In this document: piece by piece, positions 8,761 to 17,640 of the stretch
Layout: each line of letters opens with the position of its first letter
How positions within the stretch are numbered: the first letter of the stretch is position 1
Assembly (NCBI GenBank): GCA_026260175.1
Contig: JAKCWW010010714.1
Span: 206-21,205, forward strand
DNA from: Reticulitermes lucifugus
Lineage: Eukaryota > Arthropoda > Insecta > Blattodea > Rhinotermitidae
Length of the DNA: 21,000 bases
Direction: 5' to 3'
Position numbers and translations under genes: made by a program
Notes under the pieces: generated by a model
Told to the model about the DNA's origin: nothing
The model's input: the letters and a program-made list of their open reading frames with translations, nothing else
Databases searched by the model: none

Positions 8761-9274
8761 TCCACACTAGTAGCTACCTTACCAGACTGTGTATGAGTAA
8801 TTTCTGCTAATTTGATTGCTGTGCCTTCCCTTGCATAGCATAAGTTGAAGGCTTATTCATACATACTGACATCATGTTCATCTGAAATGTCAGTGTAAGC
8901 CTGCAAACCTACCATGTGAAAATCCAAGAAAAATATAATTTCAATGCCACATCAGTTCATGAGGTTATGTAGTGTCTAACACAAATGAGAATCATGGGCT
9001 GGTAAGTTGGGAAGAATGTGGGGGTAAGTGATGGTATATTTTAATGTATTTTCACAGTGTTTACCCCAAGAGACCAAACTTTAATTGGGATTTTCAACAT
9101 TAAGTAATACAAAGTACTCTTCAGCACATGTTTCTGGCACATATACGTGTGGAATACTAGGAAATACTGTATAGAGCTAACATCAGTAAGAGGTGCTCAT
9201 ATGTCTAGAATGATCATGTTTAAATTAGGATGCCTTGGCACTTACTCACTCTGTAAATGTGTGCCACAATCAGT
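8761..9274. other. Unassigned non-coding stretch
   Basis: No gene or repeat family recognised. GT(A/G)AGT-like donors near 9003 and 9023 have no convincing matching acceptor and coding frame. Confidence 0.5.
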
Positions 9275-9276
9275 TA

Positions 9277-9451
9277 CAGTAGAACCCTGTTAAGAAGTCT
9301 TTCAAGGGACCAGAGGATTAGGGACTCCTTAAGCGGGAAGACTTATTAAGAGGGGAGCTTATTAAAAGCAATAGGATTTTGGGACTTTAAAAATCGGACT
9401 TCTTACAGGGGAAAACTTCTTATGCGGGGACTTCTTATCTGGGTTCTACTG
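9277..9451. mobile_element. 175-bp MITE with CAGTAGAACCC ends and TA duplication
   Basis: The left end CAGTAGAACCC (9277-9287) and right end GGGTTCTACTG (9441-9451) are perfect inverted repeats, flanked on both sides by TA (9275-9276, 9452-9453). TA target sites and CAGT-type ends are features of Tc1/mariner-pogo transposons. The interior contains several ACTTCTTA / TTAAGAAG repeats that extend the self-complementarity. It is non-coding and therefore non-autonomous. Confidence 0.8.
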
Positions 9452-9453
9452 TA

Positions 9454-9899
9454 TTTCTGTCTTAGGGACTTGCAGCACTTCATCAGTTATTCTGTACAGT
9501 ATGTGAAGACTGATGTGACTGTCTCATATGGGATAAAACTGAAGTTACTTAGGAGGTACACAATGCCCCATCTCTGCAGTAACCACTGATAATGGGAAAT
9601 GCCATTAAACAGAGTGACATCTAATAGAAATTATGACATATAAAAGAAAGGTACACTGAGTTCCCATTTTGAGATGTGTTGTAACTTTTAAAACCTATCT
9701 TGTAATGGAGCATATCTACCATCTACATCCTGAATCAATCATAAAATTAAAACCAGCTATGTACACTGCTGTTGAGCCATTACAAAGAAGTTCAATGTAA
9801 TGTAAATGGAAGTATCAAAGATTTACACGTATGACTGCATATATTAATGTAGAGTTTAAGCTACATTAATGAAATACATGGTTAAAAAAATTCAAAAGA
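9454..9899. other. Unassigned non-coding stretch
   Basis: No gene or repeat family recognised. An open frame of about 37 codons follows a TCTGTACAG at 9491-9499, but it lacks a convincing donor or homology. Confidence 0.45.
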
Positions 9900-10075
9900 T
9901 ACACGTCAGGCTTCTGCTGCGATCTAGATGAGATCTGTGCTCTTCTGGGATATTACGCAGCAATGAGTGGTAATTCTGTACTCAAGAAATGCAAGACTTC
10001 TTGACCCTTGAAGATGGGACCAATAGGTTGTCCCATAATGTCGGTACATAATTACCACTCAACGCTCTCAACTCA
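9900..10075. repeat. Old interspersed repeat with inverted arms and a hammerhead-like hairpin
   Basis: GC-richer than its surroundings. GAGTGGTAATTCTGTAC (9965-9981) is inverted at 10044-10060 with one mismatch. Between the arms lies TTGAAGA (10008-10014), then a TGGGAC/GTCCCA stem (10015-10020 with 10030-10035) and ATAATGTCGG. This has the order of a CTGAAGA-type hammerhead repeat, with the first C changed and GAAA lost. I infer a decayed Penelope-type terminal repeat, with low certainty. Confidence 0.4.
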
Positions 10076-10919
10076 AAAGATAGTTTTTTATCCTAATAAA
10101 ATATTGTTAAAAAAGACTGCTGCTTCCATTGTAGCTTGATGTCAATGAATGAATGTATAGAGGTTCATTAATATGAGTAATAACCTGGAACACTTGAATC
10201 TTCAGTTTGGACTTTTCATCTTATTCCTGGTATAGGATTTGCTAATGTGGCAAAAAAATTAACACAAATATAACAAAAATAAGGCAAAGGCTATAATGGA
10301 CATATACAGAACATCTCTATGTGCTGAAGGGCTCAGGTTCAGTCCATAACTGTGGTCATACCAGTCCCACTTTAAGCACTATTTTTTCAGACAAATGAAA
10401 CACAGATGTTTACTGACTTCAAGCAGGCTTTCCAAAAGTGGTTTCAATCAAATAAAAGTAACATTATAAATATACATACAACCAGTGCAATCCTTTTCTT
10501 TTAACTTTACTGATGATATAAGTAACAAGCATTATTTTAACTTGTGACTATAATTTATGTAAAAAGTCACTTTGTATTACAAATCACTGTTTCTCATATC
10601 AGAAACTATGATTACTTCTGGAAAGTTGGTTTAGGCTGCACATGCATTGGCAACTAAAAAGTTACCAATTGTGGCAGATTGAGTATGTATGCACTTGCAA
10701 CTGAACAGTTTCTTGTACTTGTGATATTTTTCCCTCAGCATATAATGTACTTCACTGAGATAGCATATCTTTGTGCTTTACTGCTTATGATAAGGAAGTT
10801 TGATGCAGAGGGTTATACTGGGCACCTCCGATAGTTAATGAGACTTTTTAAATGGAGGGTTTTATAAATTATATGAGGATTTAAGAAAGTATGTAGGAAA
10901 AATTTAAATAATTCAAAAT
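10076..10919. other. Unassigned non-coding stretch
   Basis: AT-rich sequence with no supported exon or repeat family. Confidence 0.5.
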
Positions 10920-11226
10920 GAGTTTCAAAGGCAAGTAAAGTTTTCCCTTTGCTTGCCATGAAGGCATATTGGAGAGTGGAGATAATAGCTCCACTCATTC
11001 TTAACCTTGGCACTATATGGAGGTTATTGTTCAGCTTCATGCTTCAGCTGATTTATGACTAGAGAAAGAGCTCCTGGTACTCAGTGAATAGGAGGTTGGG
11101 TGGGCCCAGAAAAAGGCTGGTCACTTAGAAAAGATACAAACTTCTTGCACCTCCTGGGAATCAATCTGCAATTTCTCGGTCATCCAGCCCACAGGCCATA
11201 GTGTCTACACTATCACAGCTCCTAAT
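10920..11226 (-). mobile_element. tRNA-derived SINE, copy B
   Basis: The minus strand reads like a tRNA head. A degraded A box TGTGATAGTGT is at 11217-11207 and a B-box-like AGATTGATTCC at 11167-11157, spaced about as in a tRNA gene. The body follows: GGGCCCACCC, then the block at 11057-11034 shared with copy A, then GAATGAGTGGAGC and CCTTCATGGC toward 10940. This is the longer of the two copies. The Pol III promoter is probably dead given the box mutations. Confidence 0.6.
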
Positions 11227-11540
11227 GAGTGTCAAGCTTTGATAATTTTTATGACCTGATGGAGGATGTCACTGCATTCATCTTCATCTAGCAGTATAGG
11301 TGTATTACTAGGGATGGGATAAGGTGTGGAAGCAACTGGCTGTTTTGGGGATCAACTGAGTAATTGGAAAAGTACCTACAGAGAGATTCTGAATTTTGCA
11401 TTGAAGTTGATGGTTGAGAAGTTAGTAGGTTGGGTTGACAGTATGAATTACTTGGAGCTACGTTATGAATGTTTGAAAATGGAGACAAGGAGAAACTGCT
11501 ATCCCTATATTCTTTTTAGTTATTTTTATTACACATCAGG

Positions 11541-11845
11541 ACGCCTTATAAACCTCACAGATGAATGTTTGTCTTCGACAGCAGATTCGGTCCAGAATCG
11601 TCTACCATTTGCTGCCTTATGACAGTAAATTTTAAAATACACAGAACTATAATTTTGTCTGATAATTCTATGAATGTGAAACTTGGTCTCTCAAATTGAG
11701 GGAACACATTCTGAGGGTGTTCAGGATCAGGATGCTAAGGAAGATAATTGGGCCTAAGAGGGAGGAAGTAAGAAGTGGCTGGAAAAAACTGCATAATGAG
11801 GACTTCATGATTTGTACTACTCAGCAAATATTAGTTGATTGTTTG
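11541..11845 (+). pseudogene. RTE-like LINE, reverse transcriptase C-terminal fragment
   Basis: An SVQNRL block (11588-11605) is followed after stops by KIHRTIIL (from about 11635), then in a shifted frame YECETWSLKLREHILRVF, then MLRKIIGPKREEV and GWKKLHNED (to about 11806). This order (SVQN..L, IYKTIILP, YGCETWSL, RVFENRVLRKIFGPKRDE, W.KLHNEEL) is the C-terminal thumb and linker region of RTE-type LINE proteins. At least one frameshift and stops between blocks mark it as dead. The region 11326-11540 may be more of the same element, but it shows no motif I can defend. Confidence 0.75.
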
Positions 11846-12500
11846 CATATGCTCATACAAAGCACTGTGTTCCATCCATGCAACTATACAGTTGCATAAC
11901 TGATGTTGCAAGTGTGTGCATATCCAGTTGTCTCATACATATCTGAAAGTTAAGATAATGAAGTTTTCCTGTTGGTGAAATGCATGCCATGAACAAGTAC
12001 ATAGTTGGTACAGAATATCTCAAAATTAGAACTGGAACATGTCTGTCACTAAGTAACAAATGGAGTACAGATTAACATGCTGTATTTCATTCTTAAATGA
12101 ACAGAAAATAGTTGTGTGTGCATGCACGTCCCTAAATGACATGTCATTCTGGTGGGCATCTTAATTAAAATTAGGCCTGACACAGATTGTACTATAGACT
12201 TGTTTATATGTCACTTAACATCAATCTAATTATGTACTCCACACTATTACTTAGTGGCATGTTTAAATTCTGTTGAACATTTCTTGTGTTGATGACATAA
12301 AGAATAATACTGTACATTTAATGGGAATGCTATTTATATTCATGCACAAGCATGAGAAACATGTAACTAATGTAGTGTAAAGTAATTATTACATCATCAC
12401 ATTAATTATATTGCACATAAAAATGTTGAAACATCACCTGTGTTTTTACAGCAACAGTAATTCAATCTTCACTTACTATGACAATTAACATTTTCATCAG
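11846..12500. other. Unassigned stretch, possibly intronic
   Basis: No gene or repeat recognised. It ends with the acceptor ATTTTCATCAG before the small exon at 12501. Confidence 0.4.
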
Positions 12501-12545
12501 GAAACAGGCACAGTTGCTCAATTTAAATCAATGCCAAAACTACTG
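12501..12545 (+). CDS. Putative internal exon of an unidentified gene
   Basis: A 45-base open exon encodes ETGTVAQFKSMPKLL in phase 0. It lies between acceptor TTTTCATCAG (12491-12500) and donor GTAAGA (12546-12551). It joins in frame to the exon at 14362. I do not recognise the protein. The evidence is good splice signals, matching phase and an amphipathic, protein-like translation. Upstream exons should lie between the RTF2 end (8323) and here, or be too short to see. It could be a chance open frame. Confidence 0.4.
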
Positions 12546-14361
12546 GTAAGAACAAATATAGCCTTCTGGTCAGGAAGTAACTTACACATAGATATAAATA
12601 CTGCTGAACTTTCAACAGGAAGTTGGTAACATAACCAAAGTAAGTTGCAGGTCAATGTACTTCAGGTCATCATTGTCCAACAATCATACAATGACTTCTT
12701 GAAAATTAAATACTGGATATTTTTCTGGTTTCATGGTAAAACTTCTTTAACAAACAAGGATTTAGCATTAATGAATGAAAAACCATCACTGTACACTTCA
12801 GGATATAATAAGCTATCGTTCATTTATTTGCAGTAATATTTGTAAAATTATTTCCAGTCCTTACTGGACCGTCTTCAGGGAAGTGCACAAATGTGACATG
12901 GAAAATTATTGAAGGCTTTTACATTATTAAAATACATGAGTTAAAACATGGTTTACAAGTATCATAAGACAGGCTGAGTAAATATGTTCAAAAATCTTAC
13001 TATTATGTGCAGATAAAAGAATATTATTCCTTATGGATCCTTGAAACATCAGAGATAGTTTGATGGACTCCCAACCAGTACATTATTTTCAGTGATTAGC
13101 AATCATGAGGTTTTGACCATATTGTTCATTACAGTTTTAGCTACATTGGTGTTCATAATTATATTCAGGTGGTTTATGAACAGGTATTTATTATGTTGAG
13201 GAAGCATGTACAGCCCTACTGCAGTGGCTGCAGGTTGTAGCTGTTATGTGCATAGTAGGTGGATGGAGCAGTGTTGAAGCAATGTTGCTGATTTAAGGGT
13301 TGGATTGTAACTATGATTACATTGGTGGTTTTTCATTCAGTATTGCTATATGATTGTAAATGCTTAACAATAAATAATTTCAAAGACATTTAACAAGTAT
13401 TCCATCACTGCATATACCTGTCATAAACAAATAAATATATTTACTTGAATACCATCAGCACTGCACCCAGGTTGTTGGAACTTACACTGTTCACACTCTA
13501 TTAATATCTATGAACAAAATACTGTGAAATTCTCAGTGAAGGGAAAAGCAAGCTAGAAAGCACACTAAAAAGATGAATACAGTCTATCAGTCTTCAAAAG
13601 TACATTATAAGTTCAAAAATAATTTTCAGCTACAAAGAGATACAAGATGACTGCAATAAATTTTACCCCTATTCATCTTGAAGTCTTTCCTTACCTTTCT
13701 AGGTATTTTTCTAGGAAATGTTTCTTTTTAATGCCTTGCCCCATGAGTCAAATATAACTTTTTATTAATACAGAATTTCCTTAAAAATGTTCCCATGCCT
13801 TAATCTGTTTTTACAAGAATCCCTCAGCAACTGTGATTTCGATAATTATCCTTGTAGTTGTATGTGTAGTCTTCCAGTTGTACCCCTTTTTGCTACCATT
13901 TTATGTGGTTTGTATCCAAGGTTTATATTTACATACTATGGAAGAAGTTGGTGGCTTCCACACAAAGAGCCTAGTTTACTATGGGCAGGGCTGTAATGGT
14001 ATCTGAAACCAGTTTTTTAGCTTCCAGATTACCACTGCAGCCCATATTTTCTATTTCCCTCACCCTGCATTTCTCATGATGCTTGGGCTTGCTAACTGGT
14101 TTCACCAACAGTAGTGTTTTCCCAAAAATATATTATTGCCTGTGGTTGGTGAAGGACTGTTGTATTTAGTGACAACACAGATTTTTTTTTTAATATCATA
14201 CTGAAAAAGCTGTGAATTCTTGGATCAGTAATTTTTACACAGCAGCATTAATGTAATGTAAGATTTGTAATCTTATTAGAAGTTCTTATAAACGGAAGTG
14301 TCATATAAGAGATGTAACATGTTGAAATACAACCTAATCATTTTGATGACTTTTCTTTCAG
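12546..14361 (+). other. Putative intron of the unidentified plus-strand gene
   Basis: GTAAGA to TTTTCTTTCAG (1816 bp). It contains a degenerate hammerhead-like hairpin on the minus strand at 12851-12880. I see nothing else I can assign. Confidence 0.35.
12851..12880 (-). repeat. Hammerhead-like hairpin, degenerate
   Basis: On the minus strand CTGAAGA (12878-12872) is followed by C, then GGTCC (12870-12866), a 5-nt loop, GGACT (12860-12856) and GGAAA. The helix II strands are identical to those of copy 3 at 2602-2616, so it belongs to the same broad repeat group. There is no helix I partner and no clear cleavage site. Confidence 0.4.
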
Positions 14362-14421
14362 AAACTAAATGATCAAATGCAGTCTGTTAACATGGAAAAT
14401 TTAGTATCTGAAGAAGAATGA
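14362..14421 (+). CDS. Putative last exon of an unidentified gene
   Basis: A strong acceptor (TGACTTTTCTTTCAG ending at 14361) is followed by an open exon encoding KLNDQMQSVNMENLVSEEE and TGA at 14419-14421. Phase 0 matches the 12501-12545 exon, and the joined tail would end in an acidic, helix-prone C-terminus. No family recognised. Many AATAAA hexamers follow in the AT-rich 3' region, the first plausible one at 15178-15183, so no single poly(A) site can be chosen. It may be a genuine 3' exon, but RNA evidence would be decisive. Confidence 0.45.
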   Translation, partial: KLNDQMQSVNMENLVSEEE

Positions 14422-16149
14422 TTGCCAACTGCCAGTTACTATTATGAGACTCTTAGAAAGAATGAATGTTAGAACTGAGAGGGTGATAAGGAAATTCCTG
14501 GAGTTAATGACTACTGCACAGGTGTGGTTCCAAATGTTAAAAAGACCACCTCACATGCAGTTATTTCCCCTTAGCTACTTCATCCTGAAGGGTACAGTAT
14601 GGAGATGCTAGATACTTTTAGGTTGCTCAGTAAATTCTAGTGAAGCCAAGGGCAACAGTGGGGACCTGCATTCCTTTTTTGCCCGAGCATTTTTATCCAG
14701 TTTTTGGGACTGTGCAAGTGCAGAAATATATATATATATATACACACACACATGGTATGCATACAGTATATCTAGCCCAATACTATTTTGAAACCTCAAT
14801 TTAAGCACTCTCAATGGAAATTTTTGCTATATGTGTAAGGCATTTCCAAATATTGTCCTGATTTTTTACATTTTTCCTAAATATTGGAAATAATGAGTAA
14901 ATACATTTATTTGGAAACTGGATGCTGGAAATATGTGGGAGGATTTGGCCACCTACTGAGACACACTAATGATAGAAGTCACCACACTGACAGCTGTCTT
15001 ATATTAATGTGTCAACTTTCTAATTCATATCAATCCTTTTATTTTCTGTTACACAATCTGCATACTCTTCTCTAACCAGATATTTTACCCATAACTAATA
15101 TATTTGCGTGCAACATGTCAGTCTTGTACTTAAATACAATGAAGTAAAACAGTACACAGTTCATAACTGTATATCATAATAAAAATATCACAAAAATAAA
15201 AAGTACTTCTTTGAATGACAAACCTACCTGTAATGGAATAAATTAAACTCATTCTGTATAAAGTAACATTATTTACATATACAATAAAATGAGAACAAAT
15301 GTTTATATTCCTACACATTACTACAATAAATAAAATTACAGCCTATATTTCATAAAGGGTTTCAACCTCTACACTGGGAACTTCAATGCTTGTATTTGTA
15401 CTGGCTGATAGGTTACATGGTAATATGAGAATGTATTGGGAGTCATAGCTGCTACATACTTCAAGACTCGTAACAGCATACTAATTATTTTTATTCTGCA
15501 ACAGTTTGTTTCTACTTCTAAGAAAATTTGTGCATGCACACACGCACAATCGTATGTGTTCCCTAACGTGGTAAAATTATTCCTATAACAGCACGTGAAA
15601 TGGAAAAACTATTCCTACAGTACCAAGTGGAATATGGAAATATAAACTTCCTAGGCACACATTTAAGGGACGAATAACAGAACTCCAAAATTTGACCTCT
15701 TGAATTTAACTTTACTGTTTTTCTTTTGTTGATGTCAGTGGCTAGACTATATTCAGCCATTGGCATATGAATATATATGAATATGGAGCACTCGTGGACT
15801 AACTGTTTGGGCGAAATGAAAGTATGTGCAGAAAAATTCTTCCAGTGCCACACTGTCCACTGAGACAGGGTTTTCTTCACTGTACTGAAGTTCCAATGCA
15901 ATACACAGGATATTCCATGACAAGTTGGCTAAACTTAGAAGCATGTTTAAACAGGTCATTTGAAACAAAAAAGTCCTATAAACTCTAGCACACTCTTGAC
16001 ACCATTATAGAGTTAGGTGCTAACATATTTTAGCAATGCATGCTGAATCAGTTTTTAATTAACCTTTATTAGTATTAATGTAAATGGTAATACCTAATTT
16101 TTTTTAAATGAACTGTGTGCATGCATGAATGCTGCCAACATCCACTTTA
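14422..16149. other. AT-rich non-coding stretch, part possibly 3' UTR
   Basis: The first several hundred bases may be the 3' UTR of the plus-strand gene ending at 14421. A (TA)n(CA)n microsatellite lies at 14726-14752. From about 15340 to 16149 I see no gene or repeat that I can name. Confidence 0.4.
14726..14752. repeat. (TA)n(CA)n microsatellite
   Basis: Compound dinucleotide run, TA units then CA units. Confidence 0.9.
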
Positions 16150-16416
16150 TTGAAAGTTCCCACTGAATGTGTTCCATTGTGCATATGCCAGCAGTAGCTG
16201 TGACTATGCACCTACTGGTTGCTGCCTTATTGCTGGGTTACCTCAGTGGTAAACCAAATACTCAATGCAACTCCAGAGGAATAAATGTAACGGGTTTAAG
16301 TTGGGTGACCAAGCTGGCCACACCACTGGTCCACATCTTTCGGTCCATCTTTCTTGACAGTTTTCATTCAAGTAGTTATATAACCTCTCTGCTAAAATGC
16401 AGAGATGATCTGTCAT
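16150..16416 (-). pseudogene. Mariner-type transposase relic, C-terminal part
   Basis: The minus strand encodes RLYNYLNENCQERW, GPVVWPAWSPNLNPLHLFLW and CIEYLVYH, then a stop. This corresponds to the block around the third catalytic Asp and the C-terminal end in a mariner-type (IS630-Tc1-mariner) transposase whose usual form is ...WPARSPDLxPLDFFLWG. The catalytic Asp of SPDL reads Asn here, as does one neighbour, so the enzyme is dead. It is the continuation of the relic at 17038-17640, separated from it by the insertion at 16417-17037. Confidence 0.8.
16409..16416. repeat. Target-site duplication, left copy (TCTGTCAT)
   Basis: Exact 8-bp match to 17038-17045. Collapsing the two copies and removing the 621 bp between them makes the host transposase reading frame continuous around its WIQHD motif, which confirms the insertion boundaries independently. 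Confidence 0.85.
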
Positions 16417-16479
16417 ACAACATTTAATCAAAAAATTGCACAATTAGCAACAAATAATCATTTGTCACTTTACAATGTG

Positions 16480-16522
16480 CCTCCTACAAGTTTCGGCCTT
16501 AGCATGGCCATCATCAGGGAGG
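16480..16522 (-). ncRNA. Hammerhead ribozyme motif, copy 4 (best helix I)
   Basis: On the minus strand helix I CCTCC (16522-16518) pairs perfectly with GGAGG (16484-16480). CTGATGA is at 16517-16511, helix II GGCC (16509-16506) pairs with GGCC (16498-16495) around ATGCTAA, GAAAC is at 16494-16490, a TT loop follows, then G and the TA cleavage dinucleotide at 16486-16485. As in copies 1 to 3 there is one extra T (position 16510) before helix II. All conserved core bases are present, so this is a leading candidate for activity. Confidence 0.72.
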
Positions 16523-16886
16523 TCTCCAACAAAGGAATACTATAATGGCAGATATTTAGAATACAGACTACCAGTAATTTACAAATACTTTTCATATAAA
16601 TGTTATACATTTCATGTGAATATCTGTCCATCGTTGCAGACAAACATCTATATGAATAGGTCATTTTCATTCTGGGGTGTTACCCATGTTGTCAGTAGGC
16701 GCTTACAGCACGGTGGATACGCACCTGCAACGATGGACAGATATTCACATGAAATGTATAACATTTATATGAAAATTACTTGTAATTAGTCTATATTTTA
16801 AATATTTTAACAGTTTTAATTGAAAACATTGTATTCTGACTCCAAATATGTACATCGAATCTGCCATTATTGTATTCCTTTGTTGG

Positions 16887-16932
16887 AGACCTCCTGATGA
16901 TGGTCATGCTAAGGCTCAAACATGTAGGAGGC
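16887..16932 (+). ncRNA. Decayed hammerhead motif, copy 5
   Basis: This is the inverted partner of copy 4. CTGATGA (16894-16900) is kept, but one C has been lost from the run before it, so either helix I slips or the core C is missing. GAAAC has become CAAAC (16917-16921). ATGTA and GGAGG follow. It is probably inactive. Confidence 0.6.
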
Positions 16933-17037
16933 ACACTGTAAAGTGACAAATGATTGTTTGTTGTTAACTGTGCATTTGTTGGATTAAATGCCATATAATC
17001 AGTATACTGCATGGAACATGGAAAACATTAAAAATTC

Positions 17038-17045
17038 TCTGTCAT
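17038..17045. repeat. Target-site duplication, right copy (TCTGTCAT)
   Basis: Exact partner of 16409-16416, immediately right of the insertion. Confidence 0.85.
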
Positions 17046-17640
17046 GTTGTATCCACATCATCCTCTTGTTGTAAGAGGCACATTGTCTACATAAAGCAGC
17101 AGTTCACTTTATTAAAAATTCCTATAAGTAGCTGTTAAAACATTCTTCAATAAATGTGTTTCAAGTAGGCAGTTTCCTAGTATTCCATACCATATGTCTG
17201 CAAAAACCTCTGTTGAAAATTACTGTGTACTGCTTCATGTGGATTTTTCTGCACCTAAGAGTGAGAATTATTTGTGTTTTTAATACCGTCACATGTTAAC
17301 TGAGTCACCTGTGAAGAGAATGTCAGGCATAATTTGTAGCCATGCTTGTAGCCATTCACAGAATTGTATACAGCTGGTATGATCTCCCAGTAAAATGTTT
17401 AGTACTCTTTGGAGATGATATGGATAAAAACCAACAGTGTACAAAATCCTGCATACTCATATCAGTGCAGTACCAATCCACATGGAAATTCTGTGTACAT
17501 AATGCATGTGGTTTTTACTGCACTGCATTCAGAACATTGTCTTCTCTAACACATTCACTTGTGGGGATAAACCAATATCTCTCAAAATTCTGTACACATT
17601 CTGGAATGTGGTAACTCTACAACCTGGATATTGTCACTGG
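17038..17640 (-). pseudogene. Mariner-type transposase relic, N-terminal and central part
   Basis: The minus strand reads, through several frame changes, LYPYHLQRV-like sequence then LLGDHTSCIQFCEWLQAWLQ and ILFTGDSVN (about 17430-17290), FQQRFLQTYGM (near 17200) and MWIQHD (about 17062-17045). These are in the order of a mariner-type transposase: end of the DNA-binding region, the FTDEA block with the first catalytic Asp, and the HDGAPAHF block with the second. FTDEA reads FTGDS here, so the first Asp is lost or displaced. The relic continues in 16150-16416. The 5' end and TIRs were not found. Confidence 0.75.

Larger units (their letters stand above)
16417..17037. mobile_element. Inverted double-hammerhead insertion (Penelope-like, non-coding)
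   Basis: A 621-bp insert with two inverted arms around an 85-bp spacer. Inner ends 16588-16639 and 16725-16776 pair almost perfectly (TATCTGTCCATCGTTGCAG against its complement). The outer arms 16417-16560 and 16861-16991 pair with some mismatches. The right arm has about 60 bp (about 16800-16860) absent from the left, and its outer end extends further. Each arm holds a hammerhead and an AT-rich tail, both pointing outward. There is no transposase or reverse transcriptase ORF, and the apparent repeated peptide DRYSHEMYNIYMK on both strands is only the inverted repeat read twice. Penelope-like elements are known for partial inverted copies and variable target-site duplications, which fits. Confidence 0.75.

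Noticed and set aside
9480..9595. Possible exon after TCTGTACAG (YVKTDVTVSYGIKLK...)
   Set aside because: No convincing donor, no homology and no phase partner.
12481..12500. TCATCAGG as part of another minus-strand hammerhead
   Set aside because: The flanking sequence has no helix II, no GAAA and no cleavage site; it is better explained as a splice acceptor.
15563..15901. 112-residue minus-strand open frame
   Set aside because: No motif or homology that I recognise; it looks like chance open frame in non-coding DNA.
16475..16789. 104-residue open frame and its minus-strand partner sharing DRYSHEMYNIYMK
   Set aside because: The shared peptide comes from reading the inverted arms of the hammerhead insertion on both strands; it is not a conserved protein.
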